A stretch of 64,000 bases of DNA from Roseococcus sp. SDR (lineage in GTDB: Bacteria > Pseudomonadota > Alphaproteobacteria > Acetobacterales > Acetobacteraceae), in the NCBI RefSeq assembly GCF_019083995.1, contig NZ_JAHRCU010000009.1:62001-126000 (forward strand), written 5' to 3'. A program made the position numbers and the translations under genes. The notes beneath the pieces were generated by a model. It had not been told where the DNA came from. It ran no database searches and saw only the letters and a program-made list of their open reading frames with translations. This document shows, one piece after another, positions 25,947 to 33,660 of the stretch (its first letter is position 1; every line of letters begins with the position of its first letter).

Positions 25947-27011
25947 TTACTCGTTGGCCGGCAGGGGCGTGAACATCGCGGCCGGCGCGAAGCGGCCGCC
26001 CACATCGCCGATCAGGTCGTAATTCCCCACGACCTCGAGCTTCCTCACGCCGGAAGCTGGCGCGAAGTCGAAGCGGCCGTAATCCACCCAGAACACATTG
26101 GCGCTGTAGACGCCGTCGAAATACACGGTCCGCTGCTCGAGGCTGATCACGCTGCGCCAGATGGTGGTGGCGATGTTGGGGCGCGAGCGATCCGCCACGC
26201 CGAAGGGGGCGGAGACGTTGCGCATCACGCTCATGATGGAGGCCACCGCCTCGCGCTGGTTGCGCGGTGTCGGCAGGTGCGTGACGTAATAGGCGGCGCG
26301 CACGAAGCGATCGGCCGCCTCATGCGTGCCGGGCAGCCGCTCCGTGCCGCCGAAGCCCTGGAAGCGGCGCAGATTCTCGAGCTGCTTGTCGAAGGTCGGC
26401 TGGTTGGTCATCACCACGAAGCGGCGGTCATGGTAGATGTTGATGCGGCCGTTGATGCATTCGAGGATCGCGCAGTCGCCGCTCCGGTCGTTCAGCGCAA
26501 GATGGACCGTGCCGGCCATGCCGCTATTGGGCTCGACCGACATGCGGAGCTGGAAGGGCTCCGCCCGCGTGCGCTCCACCGCCTCGGCCACGGAGGCGCA
26601 AGTGTCGAGATACCAGGTGATCCATTGCGTGATGGCGAGGCCGGGCTTGGCCGGATCACGCGGGCCGGTGCTCGTCTCCGGCAAATAGAGCACATGCGCG
26701 GCGAGCCCGGCCTCGTTCACGCCATCCACGGCCGTGTTGTCGTAGACCGTGACGACGAGGCTGCCGTAGCGGCTGGTCCAGCGCAGCGGGTTCACCGGCG
26801 TGGCGCCGCTGCGCTCCATGCCGCGCGGCAGGATCCAGAGGTTGCTCTCGCAATCCTCGAACCAGTCGAGATTGCGGCCGACGAAGACGCCAAGGCCCGG
26901 CCAGTTCCACAGGGCGCGCGAGCAGGCCTGCGCCGGGCGCGGCGTGGCCGCGAGGAAGGGCAGCGCGGCGCCCGCGCCGAGGATCATCCGTCGCCCGAGG
27001 GTCATCGCCAT
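25947..27011 (-). CDS. Exported linear-amide C-N hydrolase (choloylglycine hydrolase / penicillin acylase family)
   Basis: The 354-aa Ntn-hydrolase has a signal peptide with a twin-arginine motif (LGRRMILGAG). The segment PRPAQA ends directly before Cys30, so cleavage would expose the N-terminal nucleophile cysteine. The following CSRALWN and GRNLDWFED supply the usual Arg and Asp. Later blocks include TVYDNTAVDGVNEAGLAAH and MTNQPTF, the Asn-containing family motif. It is probably periplasmic, acting on amides such as acyl-homoserine lactones, bile-salt-like conjugates or penicillin V; which one is unknown. AGGAGG lies 8 nt before ATG 27011. Confidence 0.85.
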   Translation of the reverse strand: MAMTLGRRMILGAGAALPFLAATPRPAQACSRALWNWPGLGVFVGRNLDWFEDCESNLWILPRGMERSGATPVNPLRWTSRYGSLVVTVYDNTAVDGVNEAGLAAHVLYLPETSTGPRDPAKPGLAITQWITWYLDTCASVAEAVERTRAEPFQLRMSVEPNSGMAGTVHLALNDRSGDCAILECINGRINIYHDRRFVVMTNQPTFDKQLENLRRFQGFGGTERLPGTHEAADRFVRAAYYVTHLPTPRNQREAVASIMSVMRNVSAPFGVADRSRPNIATTIWRSVISLEQRTVYFDGVYSANVFWVDYGRFDFAPASGVRKLEVVGNYDLIGDVGGRFAPAAMFTPLPANE

Positions 27012-27144
27012 GCGCGTTCCTCCTGTGCTTCCCCGCGCCTCTCTCGCCCCGACCGCCCGGCAGCGATCAGGGGGCGCAGGTCGGGCGCTTGGCGGCAGAC
27101 TCCCGCATGCCGGGCCAACGTGCAAGGGGAATGGGGGTCGGGTG

Positions 27145-28560
27145 TCAGCCGGGCAGGCGCGCGATTACGCGCAGGCCCCCGCCCTCGCGGTTGGCGAGCG
27201 TCACCTCCCCGCCATGCGCGCGCAGGATGCTGCGCGCGATGGTGAGGCCGAGGCCCGTGCCGCCCGTCTCGCGGTTGCGGCTCGCCTCGACGCGGCGGAA
27301 GGGCTGGAACACCGCCTCCTGCTCCGCCTCGGGGATGCCCGGCCCGTCATCATCCAGCGTCAGCACGGCGCCCTTGGCACGGGCTTCCAGCGTCAGCCGC
27401 GCGGCATCGCCATACTTGAGCGCATTGCCGACGAGGTTCGCCAGCGCCCGCTTCATCGCGACCGGGCGCAGCTGCAGCACCAGGTGCTCCGGCCCCGCAT
27501 AGGTGATGCGATCCGCGTGGCCGGGGCTCGCATCCGCCGCCTCGTCCAGCACGGTGCGGGCCAGGCTCGCCAGGTCCACCGCCGCGGCCGGCTCATTCGC
27601 CGCATCATCGCGCGCGAAGGTCAGCGTGGCGGCGATCATCGCCTCCATCTCCGCGAGGTCAGCCAGCATCTTCGCGCGCTGGTCGTCATCCTCGAGGAAT
27701 TCGGCGCGCAGGCGCAGGCGCGTGATGGGCGTGCGCAGGTCATGGCTGATGGCGGCCAGCATCTGCGTGCGGTCGGCCACGAAGCGGCGGATGTTGCTCG
27801 CCATGGTGTTGAAGGCGGCGGCCGCGGTCGCGACCTCGCGCGGGCCGTTCTCCGGCAAGGGGGGCGCGTTCACGCCGCGGCCCAGGCGCTCGGCCGCGGC
27901 GGCGAGGTCCGTCACCGGCCGCGTCAGGCGGCGCACCGCCCACCAGGTCATCAGCGCGGCGGCCAAAGACATGGCGAGGAAGGCCACGAGGAAGTTGTCG
28001 GAATGCCAGGGGCGCGGCGGCGGAATGCGGATGGTAAGGTTCAGCCAGCCCTGGTCCGGGAAGCGCATGGAGACGGCGAAGCTGCTGCGCCCCAGCGCGC
28101 CGGACTGCACCTCGATGGGCCGGAAGCGGCGCGGCGGCGGCGGCAGGCCCCCGCCCTCCAGCCGCAGCGCGGGGCGGGGCGCGCCCTCGAAATCCGGGCG
28201 GGGTCGCGGCGGCGGGGGTGGCGGCGGGGCGGCCGCATCCAGCCGGAACCAATTCGCCATCGGCAGCGGCACATGCGGCAGGCCGGCCGGCAGCGTCGAA
28301 TGCGCGTCATAGGTGGCGCCGAGCGTGGAGGGCAGTTCGGCCTCGGCCAGGATGGCCGCGCGCCGCTCGGGCGGCGCGGTGACCAGGGCGCGCCACAGGC
28401 CGAAAATCCGCAGCGCCGTCTCCCGCGCCTCGGCCGCCCGCTGCAGCTCCACGCGGTCGAAGGCGTGGATGGTGAGGCCCACCGCCTGCACCACCATCAG
28501 CCCCAGGATGAGGACGAGCGCGGTGCGGCCGGCCAGGCTCCCCGGCCAAAGCCTTTTCAT
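27145..28560 (-). CDS. Sensor histidine kinase (EnvZ/HisKA type)
   Basis: The 471-aa membrane sensor has TM1 at about residues 10-33 and a periplasmic region of about 150 residues with a striking poly-proline/arginine stretch (PPPPPPPRPRPDFEG). TM2 is FLVAFLAMSLAAALMTWWAV, followed by a HAMP domain. The H-box is AAISHDLRTPITRLRLRAEFL, and the ATPase lobe has LVGNALKYG, DDDGPGIP and GGTGLGLTIA. The gene starts 13 nt after the response-regulator stop, so the two are co-transcribed. The signal is unknown. Confidence 0.93.
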   Translation of the reverse strand: MKRLWPGSLAGRTALVLILGLMVVQAVGLTIHAFDRVELQRAAEARETALRIFGLWRALVTAPPERRAAILAEAELPSTLGATYDAHSTLPAGLPHVPLPMANWFRLDAAAPPPPPPPRPRPDFEGAPRPALRLEGGGLPPPPRRFRPIEVQSGALGRSSFAVSMRFPDQGWLNLTIRIPPPRPWHSDNFLVAFLAMSLAAALMTWWAVRRLTRPVTDLAAAAERLGRGVNAPPLPENGPREVATAAAAFNTMASNIRRFVADRTQMLAAISHDLRTPITRLRLRAEFLEDDDQRAKMLADLAEMEAMIAATLTFARDDAANEPAAAVDLASLARTVLDEAADASPGHADRITYAGPEHLVLQLRPVAMKRALANLVGNALKYGDAARLTLEARAKGAVLTLDDDGPGIPEAEQEAVFQPFRRVEASRNRETGGTGLGLTIARSILRAHGGEVTLANREGGGLRVIARLPG

Positions 28561-28573
28561 GACCGGGGGCGCT

Positions 28574-29329
28574 TCATTCCGCCGCGCGCTCGGCTGCCGG
28601 CTTCTCGCCACGCTCCACGGTGGCCGAGAGCACATAGCCCCCGCCGCGCACCGTCTTGATGACCGAGGGGTTGCGCCCGTCATCCTCGAGCTTGCGCCGG
28701 AGGCGAGAGACCGCGACGTCGATCGCGCGGTCGAAGGGCCCAGGCTGGCGGTTGTGCAGCAGGTCCATCAGCATGTCGCGCGTCAGCACGCGGTTGGGGC
28801 GTTCCAGCAGCGTGGTCAGCAGCTCATACTCGCCGCCGGTCAGCGGCACCTCCGCACCCTGCGGGTTGATCAGGCGGCGCCGCGCGGGCTCCAGCAGCCA
28901 GCCGGCGAAGCGGATATTGGCGCTGGCATCCTCGCTGGTCTGCGCCATGGCCTGCGCGCCCTCGGCGCGGCGCAGCACGGCGCGGATGCGCGCCAGCAAT
29001 TCGCGCGGGTTGAAGGGCTTGGCCATATAGTCATCGGCACCGAGCTCCAGGCCCACGATGCGGTCCGTTTCCTCGCCCATCGCGGTCAGCATGACGATCG
29101 GGATGTTGGACTGCCCGCGCAGCCAGCGCGCGACATCGAGGCCGGATTCCCCCGGCAGCATCAGGTCCAGCACCACCAGGCTGTAGCGCGCCAGTGGCCA
29201 GACCTTCCGCAACTCCCGCGCATCACGGGCCAGCGTCACGCGCAAGCCCTGCTTCTCGAGGAACTTCCCGAGAAGCTCACGGATCTCACGGTCGTCGTCG
29301 AGGACAAGGATATGCGGGGCGGGTTCCAT
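28574..29329 (-). CDS. OmpR-family response regulator
   Basis: The 251-aa protein has a receiver domain with the acidic pair in VLDDDRE, the phospho-acceptor Asp55 in VVLDLMLPG and Lys104 in YMAKPFNP, and a C-terminal winged-helix DNA-binding domain (PLTGGEYELLTTLLE; DVAVSRLRRKLEDDGR; IKTVRGGGYVL). It is the partner of the kinase immediately downstream. ATG 29329 sits next to a TACAAT -10-like element within one of two 11-bp direct repeats, which points to autoregulation and an almost leaderless mRNA. Confidence 0.94.
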   Translation of the reverse strand: MEPAPHILVLDDDREIRELLGKFLEKQGLRVTLARDARELRKVWPLARYSLVVLDLMLPGESGLDVARWLRGQSNIPIVMLTAMGEETDRIVGLELGADDYMAKPFNPRELLARIRAVLRRAEGAQAMAQTSEDASANIRFAGWLLEPARRRLINPQGAEVPLTGGEYELLTTLLERPNRVLTRDMLMDLLHNRQPGPFDRAIDVAVSRLRRKLEDDGRNPSVIKTVRGGGYVLSATVERGEKPAAERAAE

Positions 29330-29336
29330 GGCGGAG

Positions 29337-29382
29337 ATTGTAACAGCCACCCCCGTATCGGTCCGTCGCCAATTGTAACAGC
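29337..29382 (-). promoter_or_regulatory. Direct repeats GCTGTTACAAT ahead of the response regulator
   Basis: Two perfect 11-bp copies of GCTGTTACAAT (minus strand, 29372-29382 and 29337-29347) have starts 35 bp apart. The proximal copy contains a good -10 hexamer (TACAAT) 8 nt before the ATG. No good -35 is seen, which would suit activator-dependent transcription, possibly by the encoded regulator itself. Confidence 0.4.
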
Positions 29383-29385
29383 GGG

Positions 29386-29474
29386 GCAAGCGGCCCGCAG
29401 GGCCGAAAGGCCGTCGCCGCTTATGCGGCGAAGCCAAGGGCCGCGGACGCGGCCCGCCCGGCGTCTGAGGGGCA
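29386..29474 (-). repeat. Post-stop three-hairpin repeat, copy C
   Basis: The element is in the sense of the minus-strand SDR gene, about 29 nt after its stop. It has CCCCTCAGACGCCGGGC, stem 1 (GGGCCGCG / CGCGGCCC), CTTGGCTTC, stem 2 (CGCCGC, loop ATAA, GCGGCG), then GC-rich palindromes. Both stems differ entirely from copies B and D but still pair. Confidence 0.78.
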
Positions 29475-29502
29475 CGAGGGCAAAGCCTTCGTGCGGTCCC
29501 GA

Positions 29503-30255
29503 TCAATGCGGAAAACGTCTCGTCCCGCCATCCACATGGATCACCTGGCCGGTGATGTAATGCGCGAGCGGCGAGGCCAGGAAGGTCGCCAGCACCGCCA
29601 GGTCCCGCGCCTCGCCGATATAGCCGACCGGCACCTGGCTTTCGGCCCAGGCGCGCCGCGCCTCCTCCGTCGGGAGGATGCGCTGGTCGATCTGCTCGGA
29701 GCGGATGCGGCCCGGCGGGATGGAGTTCACCGTGATGCCGTCCCGCCCCAGCGTGCGGCTCAGCGCCTTGGCCCAGATATGCACCGCGCCGTTCGGCGCA
29801 TTGGCCGCATTGATCATCCAGGCCTCGTCCTGGCCCGTCAGGTTGATGATCCGGCCGAATTTCTGCGCCTGCATCATGGGCACCAGCGCATGCGTGATGC
29901 GGCGGCCGGCATGGAAGTTGATCTCCATCGCCTCCATCCAGGCCTCGTCCGCGCCCAGCCCCTCCTGCGGGCGGGAGGAGCCGGCATTGTTCACCAGGAT
30001 GTCGCAGCGGCCGAAGCGCGCCTGCATCGCATCCCGCACGCGCTCCCCCGCATCCTTGGCCGTGAAGTCCTGCTCGATGATGAGCGGCTCCGCACTGGCC
30101 GGCAGCTCGGCGGCGAGCGTCTCCAGCAGCGGGCGGCGGCGCGCCAGGATGGCGAGGCGGCAGCCCTCGGCCGCCAACTCCTTCGCGATGGCCCGGCCGA
30201 GGCCGGCCGAGGCGCCCGTCACCAGCGCCACCTTGCCCTGCAGTTGAAGATCCAT
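29503..30255 (-). CDS. SDR-family oxidoreductase with atypical active site
   Basis: The 250-aa Rossmann protein has LVTGASAGLGRAIAKEL as the cofactor loop, ILVNNAGSSRP, and TVNSIPPGRIRSEQI near the end. The usual YxxxK is HIWAK here, so the catalytic Tyr position is His, and the usual Ser block reads NLTGQDEAW. I recall an SDR subfamily with AVHAWAKGLSR that shares this, so it is probably a real subgroup rather than a decayed gene. A strong GGGAGGG precedes ATG 30255. It lies directly behind the tctA terminator in the same orientation. Confidence 0.82.
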   Translation of the reverse strand: MDLQLQGKVALVTGASAGLGRAIAKELAAEGCRLAILARRRPLLETLAAELPASAEPLIIEQDFTAKDAGERVRDAMQARFGRCDILVNNAGSSRPQEGLGADEAWMEAMEINFHAGRRITHALVPMMQAQKFGRIINLTGQDEAWMINAANAPNGAVHIWAKALSRTLGRDGITVNSIPPGRIRSEQIDQRILPTEEARRAWAESQVPVGYIGEARDLAVLATFLASPLAHYITGQVIHVDGGTRRFPH

Positions 30256-30270
30256 CCCGACGCCCTCCCC

Positions 30271-30306
30271 AAACGAAAAACGCCGCGGAGGTTGCCCTCC
30301 GCGGCG
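30271..30306 (-). terminator. Rho-independent terminator between tctA and the SDR gene
   Basis: On the minus strand an 11-bp stem (30296-30306 with 30281-30291) is followed by TTTTT and a T-rich tail down to 30273. It follows the tctA stop by about 24 nt and ends only about 16 nt before the SDR start codon. Confidence 0.82.
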
Positions 30307-30329
30307 CGTTTCGGGAAGAGCGCCCGGCC

Positions 30330-31832
30330 TTACTCGGCGAGCGCCTTGTCCTTGCCCTTGCGGATGTTCGGCAGAAGCATGAGCGCCAGCGCGGTGGCCG
30401 CGATGCCGAGCATGGTCGCCGAGATCGGGCGCTGGATGAAGACCGACCAGTCGCCGCGCGAAAGCAGCATGGCGCGGCGCAGGTGCTCCTCCATCATCGG
30501 GCCGAGCACGAAGCCGATCAGCAGGGGCGCGGGCTCCAGCTTCAGCTTGTTGCACATGTAGCCGAAGACGGTGAACAGCACGGTCATGTACACGTCGAAC
30601 ACGTTGTTGTTCAGCGAGTAGACGCCGATGCAGCAGAACACCAGGATCGAGGGGTACAGGAAGCGGTAGGGCACCTGCAGCAGCTTCACCCACATGCCGA
30701 TCATCGGCAGGTTGATGACCAGCAGCATCAGGTTGCCGATCCACATCGAGGCGATCAGGCCCCAGAACAGGTCGGGCTGCGCTTCCACCATGCGGGGACC
30801 GGGCTGGATGCCCTGGATGATCAGCGCGCCCACCATCAGCGCCATCACGGCGTTGGAGGGGATGCCCAGCGTCAGCAGCGGGATGAAGCTGGTCTGCGCC
30901 GCGGCGTTGTTCGCCGCTTCCGGACCGGCCACGCCCTCGATCGCGCCCTGGCCGAACATGTGCCGGCCCTTCGACATCTTCCGCTCCATCATGTAGGAGC
31001 CGAAGGCCGCGAGCGAGGCGCCACCGCCCGGCAGGATGCCGAGGAAGGAGCCGACGACCGTGCCGCGCAGCACCGCGGGCGTCGCGCGCTTGAACTCATC
31101 CTTGGTCAGCCAGAGCGAACCCACCTTGGAGCTGAGCACCGAGCGCGATTCCGGCCGCTCCAGGTTCAGCACGATCTCGGCGATGCCGAACATGCCCATG
31201 GCGATGGGCACGAAGCCGATGCCGTCAGACAGCTCGGGGATGCCGAAGGTGAAGCGCTGCTGACCGGTCTGCACGTCGGTGCCGACCAGGCCCAGCGCCA
31301 CGCCCAGCACCACCATGCCGACGGCCTTGATGATCGAGCCCTGCGCAAGCACGCAGGCGATGATCAGGCCCAATAGCATCAGCGAGAAGTAGTCGGCCGG
31401 GCCGAAGCTCAACGCCACCTGCGTCAGCAGCGGGCCGGAGGCGGCCACCAGGATGGTGGCGATGGAGCCGGCGAAGAAGGAGCCGAGCGCCGCGGTGGCG
31501 AGTGCCGCGCCCGCGCGCCCGTTGCGGGCCATCTTGTAGCCTTCGAGCGTGGTGACGACGGACGACACCTCACCCGGCAGGTTCAGCAGGATGGCGGTGG
31601 TCGAACCGCCATACTGCGCGCCGTAGAAGATGCCCGCCAGCATGATGATGGCGGTGGTTGCAGGAAGCCCGAAGGTGATGGGCAGCAGCAGCGAGATCGT
31701 CGCCACCGGGCCGATGCCCGGCAGCACGCCGATCGCCGTGCCGATCAGCGCGCCCAACAGGGCGAAGCTGATGTTCTGCAAGGAGAGCGCAACGCCGAAG
31801 CCATGCGCGAGGTTGGTCAAAAGCAGTTCCAT
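30330..31832 (-). CDS. tctA: Tripartite tricarboxylate transporter, large permease TctA
   Basis: This is the large membrane subunit of a secondary, receptor-dependent carboxylate importer. The 500-aa protein has about 11-12 hydrophobic helices. The family signature regions are LGALIGTAIGVLPGIGPVATISLLLP and YGAQYGGSTTAILLNLPGE near the N-terminus, and their internal repeat is GTVVGSFLGILPGGGASLAAF with FGQGAIEGVAGPEAANNAA. It ends the tctC-tctB-tctA transcript at a terminator. The substrate is probably a di- or tricarboxylate or a related acid. Confidence 0.95.
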   Translation of the reverse strand: MELLLTNLAHGFGVALSLQNISFALLGALIGTAIGVLPGIGPVATISLLLPITFGLPATTAIIMLAGIFYGAQYGGSTTAILLNLPGEVSSVVTTLEGYKMARNGRAGAALATAALGSFFAGSIATILVAASGPLLTQVALSFGPADYFSLMLLGLIIACVLAQGSIIKAVGMVVLGVALGLVGTDVQTGQQRFTFGIPELSDGIGFVPIAMGMFGIAEIVLNLERPESRSVLSSKVGSLWLTKDEFKRATPAVLRGTVVGSFLGILPGGGASLAAFGSYMMERKMSKGRHMFGQGAIEGVAGPEAANNAAAQTSFIPLLTLGIPSNAVMALMVGALIIQGIQPGPRMVEAQPDLFWGLIASMWIGNLMLLVINLPMIGMWVKLLQVPYRFLYPSILVFCCIGVYSLNNNVFDVYMTVLFTVFGYMCNKLKLEPAPLLIGFVLGPMMEEHLRRAMLLSRGDWSVFIQRPISATMLGIAATALALMLLPNIRKGKDKALAE

Positions 31833-31855
31833 GGTCGCTATCCCCTATCCCGCAC

Positions 31856-32458
31856 TCAGCTCTGCGGCCACAGATTCACACGGATGTCGAGTTCGTAGAT
31901 GAAGACCCACCAGCACAGCACCAGCAGGAACACGAGCAGGCCCGCGACGCCCTTCTTGGTGTGGGTGTGCTCGGCCACGCAGCTCACCAGGATCACCGCC
32001 GTCAGCGCGGCGAAGAAGCCGCCCTTCTCGAGGATGAGGCCGAACAGCGCCACCGCCGCGCAGATGATCGCAAGCAGCTTCCAGCCGGCGGAGATCGCCA
32101 TCACCAGGAAGCCCACGGTGATGCCGAGGCCCACCGCATTGTAGGTCTGGCCGAAGAAACCCCAGACGGAAGGCGAGAGCTTCCAGGCCAGGGTGCCGGC
32201 GGCGATGCCAAGCGCCAGGCTGCCCCAGTCCATCTTCGTCCACTTCTCCAGCGGATCGGGCCCGCTGAACAGGCTGAAGAAGATCACCAGCGCGCCAAGG
32301 CCGGCCTGGATGTAGAAGACCATCATGGGCATGTAGCCCGGGCCCATCCGGCGCGCCGTGCCCAGGCTGTGATCCTGGTTGAGGTAAAGCCCCACGAGCG
32401 CGACGAGCACCAGGAAGATTCCTGATGCCAGATCCTTGGCGTTGATCTTCAACTGCAT
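31856..32458 (-). CDS. tctB: Tripartite tricarboxylate transporter, small permease TctB
   Basis: This is the small membrane subunit paired with TctA. The 200-aa protein has four or five hydrophobic helices with the family pattern ASGIFLVLVALVGLYLNQ and GTARRMGPGYMPMMVFYIQAGLGALVIFF. ATG 32458 was chosen because it gives the usual short cytoplasmic N-terminus (MQLKINAKDL); the longer opening adds a non-membrane leader. GGGAG lies upstream. It sits between tctC and tctA. Confidence 0.9.
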   Translation of the reverse strand: MQLKINAKDLASGIFLVLVALVGLYLNQDHSLGTARRMGPGYMPMMVFYIQAGLGALVIFFSLFSGPDPLEKWTKMDWGSLALGIAAGTLAWKLSPSVWGFFGQTYNAVGLGITVGFLVMAISAGWKLLAIICAAVALFGLILEKGGFFAALTAVILVSCVAEHTHTKKGVAGLLVFLLVLCWWVFIYELDIRVNLWPQS

Positions 32459-32547
32459 AAGCCAGACTCCCAAACGTCGTGCCGGACCTTCCGGCATTTC
32501 GCACGAACTGCCAAGCGCCAAGCGCGCCTGGGATCAAATCTTACGAA

Positions 32548-33519
32548 TCAGTCAGGTTGCGCGCCACTTTCGCGAACCAATGTGGCCCAGCTGGCGACCT
32601 CCGACGAGACAAAGTTCGAGTATTCCTCGGGCGAGAATTCACCCGCGGTGCCGCCGATTTCAGCAAAGCGCGCGCGGATTTCCGGCATGGCGAGGATCGC
32701 ACGCACCTCGCGGGAGAGGCGCTCAACCACAGGTTGCGGCAACCTCGCCGGCCCGGAAAGCCCGAACCAGGAGCTGGTGACGAGGTCGTAACCCTGCTCA
32801 CGCAGCGTCGGCACATCCGGGAAGGAGGGATGGCGCTCCGCGCTGCTCATCGCGATCGCGCGCACGCTGCCCTGGCGGATATGCGAGGCGGCCGAGGGCA
32901 GGCTGTCGCTCATCAGCGGCACCTGGCCACCGATCACCGCCGTCATCGCCGGGCCCGCGCCGCGGAAGGGGATGTGGTTGATCTCGCGCCCCAGGATCTG
33001 CCCCATGCGCACGATCAGCAGGTGGTTCGAGCTGCCCGCGCCGCTGCTTGCCATGTCCAGCCCGCGCGGACTCGCGCGATGCACCCGCGCGAAATCCGCC
33101 ATGTTGGAAATGCCCGCGCGCGGATTCGCGACGAAGACCGAGGGGTTCAGCGTCAGCAGCGCGATATGGCTGAAGTCGCGCACCGCATCGTAGCGGATGT
33201 TCGGATACAGCGTGGGCGAGATGCCATGGCTCGCGATGTTGGAGAGCACGAGCGTATAGCCATCGGGCGCGGCCTGTGCGGCCATCAGGCTGCCCACCGT
33301 GGCGCCGGCGCCCGGCCGGTTCTCGATGATGATGGGCTGGCCCAGGCGTTCCTGCAGCGGTGTCGCCACCAACCGCGCGATGAGATCGGTCGTGCCGCCG
33401 GGCGCGAAGGGAACGATGAGACGGATAGGCTGCACGGGCCAAGCTTGCGCGAGCGCCGGCGTCGGCCCGAAGGCGGCGGCGGCCATCAGCGCATGGCGGC
33501 GCGTCAGCTTCCCGAACAT
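32548..33519 (-). CDS. Tripartite tricarboxylate transporter substrate-binding protein (TctC/Bug)
   Basis: This is the periplasmic receptor of the adjacent TctAB unit. The 323-aa protein has a signal peptide ending ALAQA. It shows QPIRLIVPFAPGGTTDLIAR, IENRPGAGATVGSLMAAQAAPDGYTL, HIPFRGAGPAMTAVIGG and SSWFGLSGPARLP. It is the first gene of the operon, with a -35/-10 pair about 50 bp upstream. It diverges from the M20-creatininase-PanE operon, which suggests that those enzymes process the imported compound. Confidence 0.93.
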   Translation of the reverse strand: MFGKLTRRHALMAAAAFGPTPALAQAWPVQPIRLIVPFAPGGTTDLIARLVATPLQERLGQPIIIENRPGAGATVGSLMAAQAAPDGYTLVLSNIASHGISPTLYPNIRYDAVRDFSHIALLTLNPSVFVANPRAGISNMADFARVHRASPRGLDMASSGAGSSNHLLIVRMGQILGREINHIPFRGAGPAMTAVIGGQVPLMSDSLPSAASHIRQGSVRAIAMSSAERHPSFPDVPTLREQGYDLVTSSWFGLSGPARLPQPVVERLSREVRAILAMPEIRARFAEIGGTAGEFSPEEYSNFVSSEVASWATLVRESGAQPD

Positions 33520-33567
33520 CCATGCACCCCCGTGATTGTGGCCTGATTGGGGCCGATCATTAACGGC

Positions 33568-33596
33568 GCTATGGCACGCTGCCCCGCGGCTTACAA
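33568..33596 (-). promoter_or_regulatory. Candidate promoter of tctCBA
   Basis: On the minus strand TTGTAA (33591-33596), 17 nt, then CATAGC (33568-33573). The leader to tctC would be about 40 nt. It lies in the shared intergenic region with the divergent amidohydrolase operon. Confidence 0.42.
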
Positions 33597-33660
33597 GCCG
33601 GAACCCTGGACAGTCCGTAAGCTCAGGGGGAGGATGAAGCACCGCAGCGAGGCCCAGAAC

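Noticed and set aside
28200-28260. Proline/arginine run in the kinase sensor domain as a frameshift or repeat expansion artefact
   Set aside because: The frame stays open and both flanking TM and kinase parts are intact, so it is probably a genuine low-complexity linker, common in GC-rich genomes.
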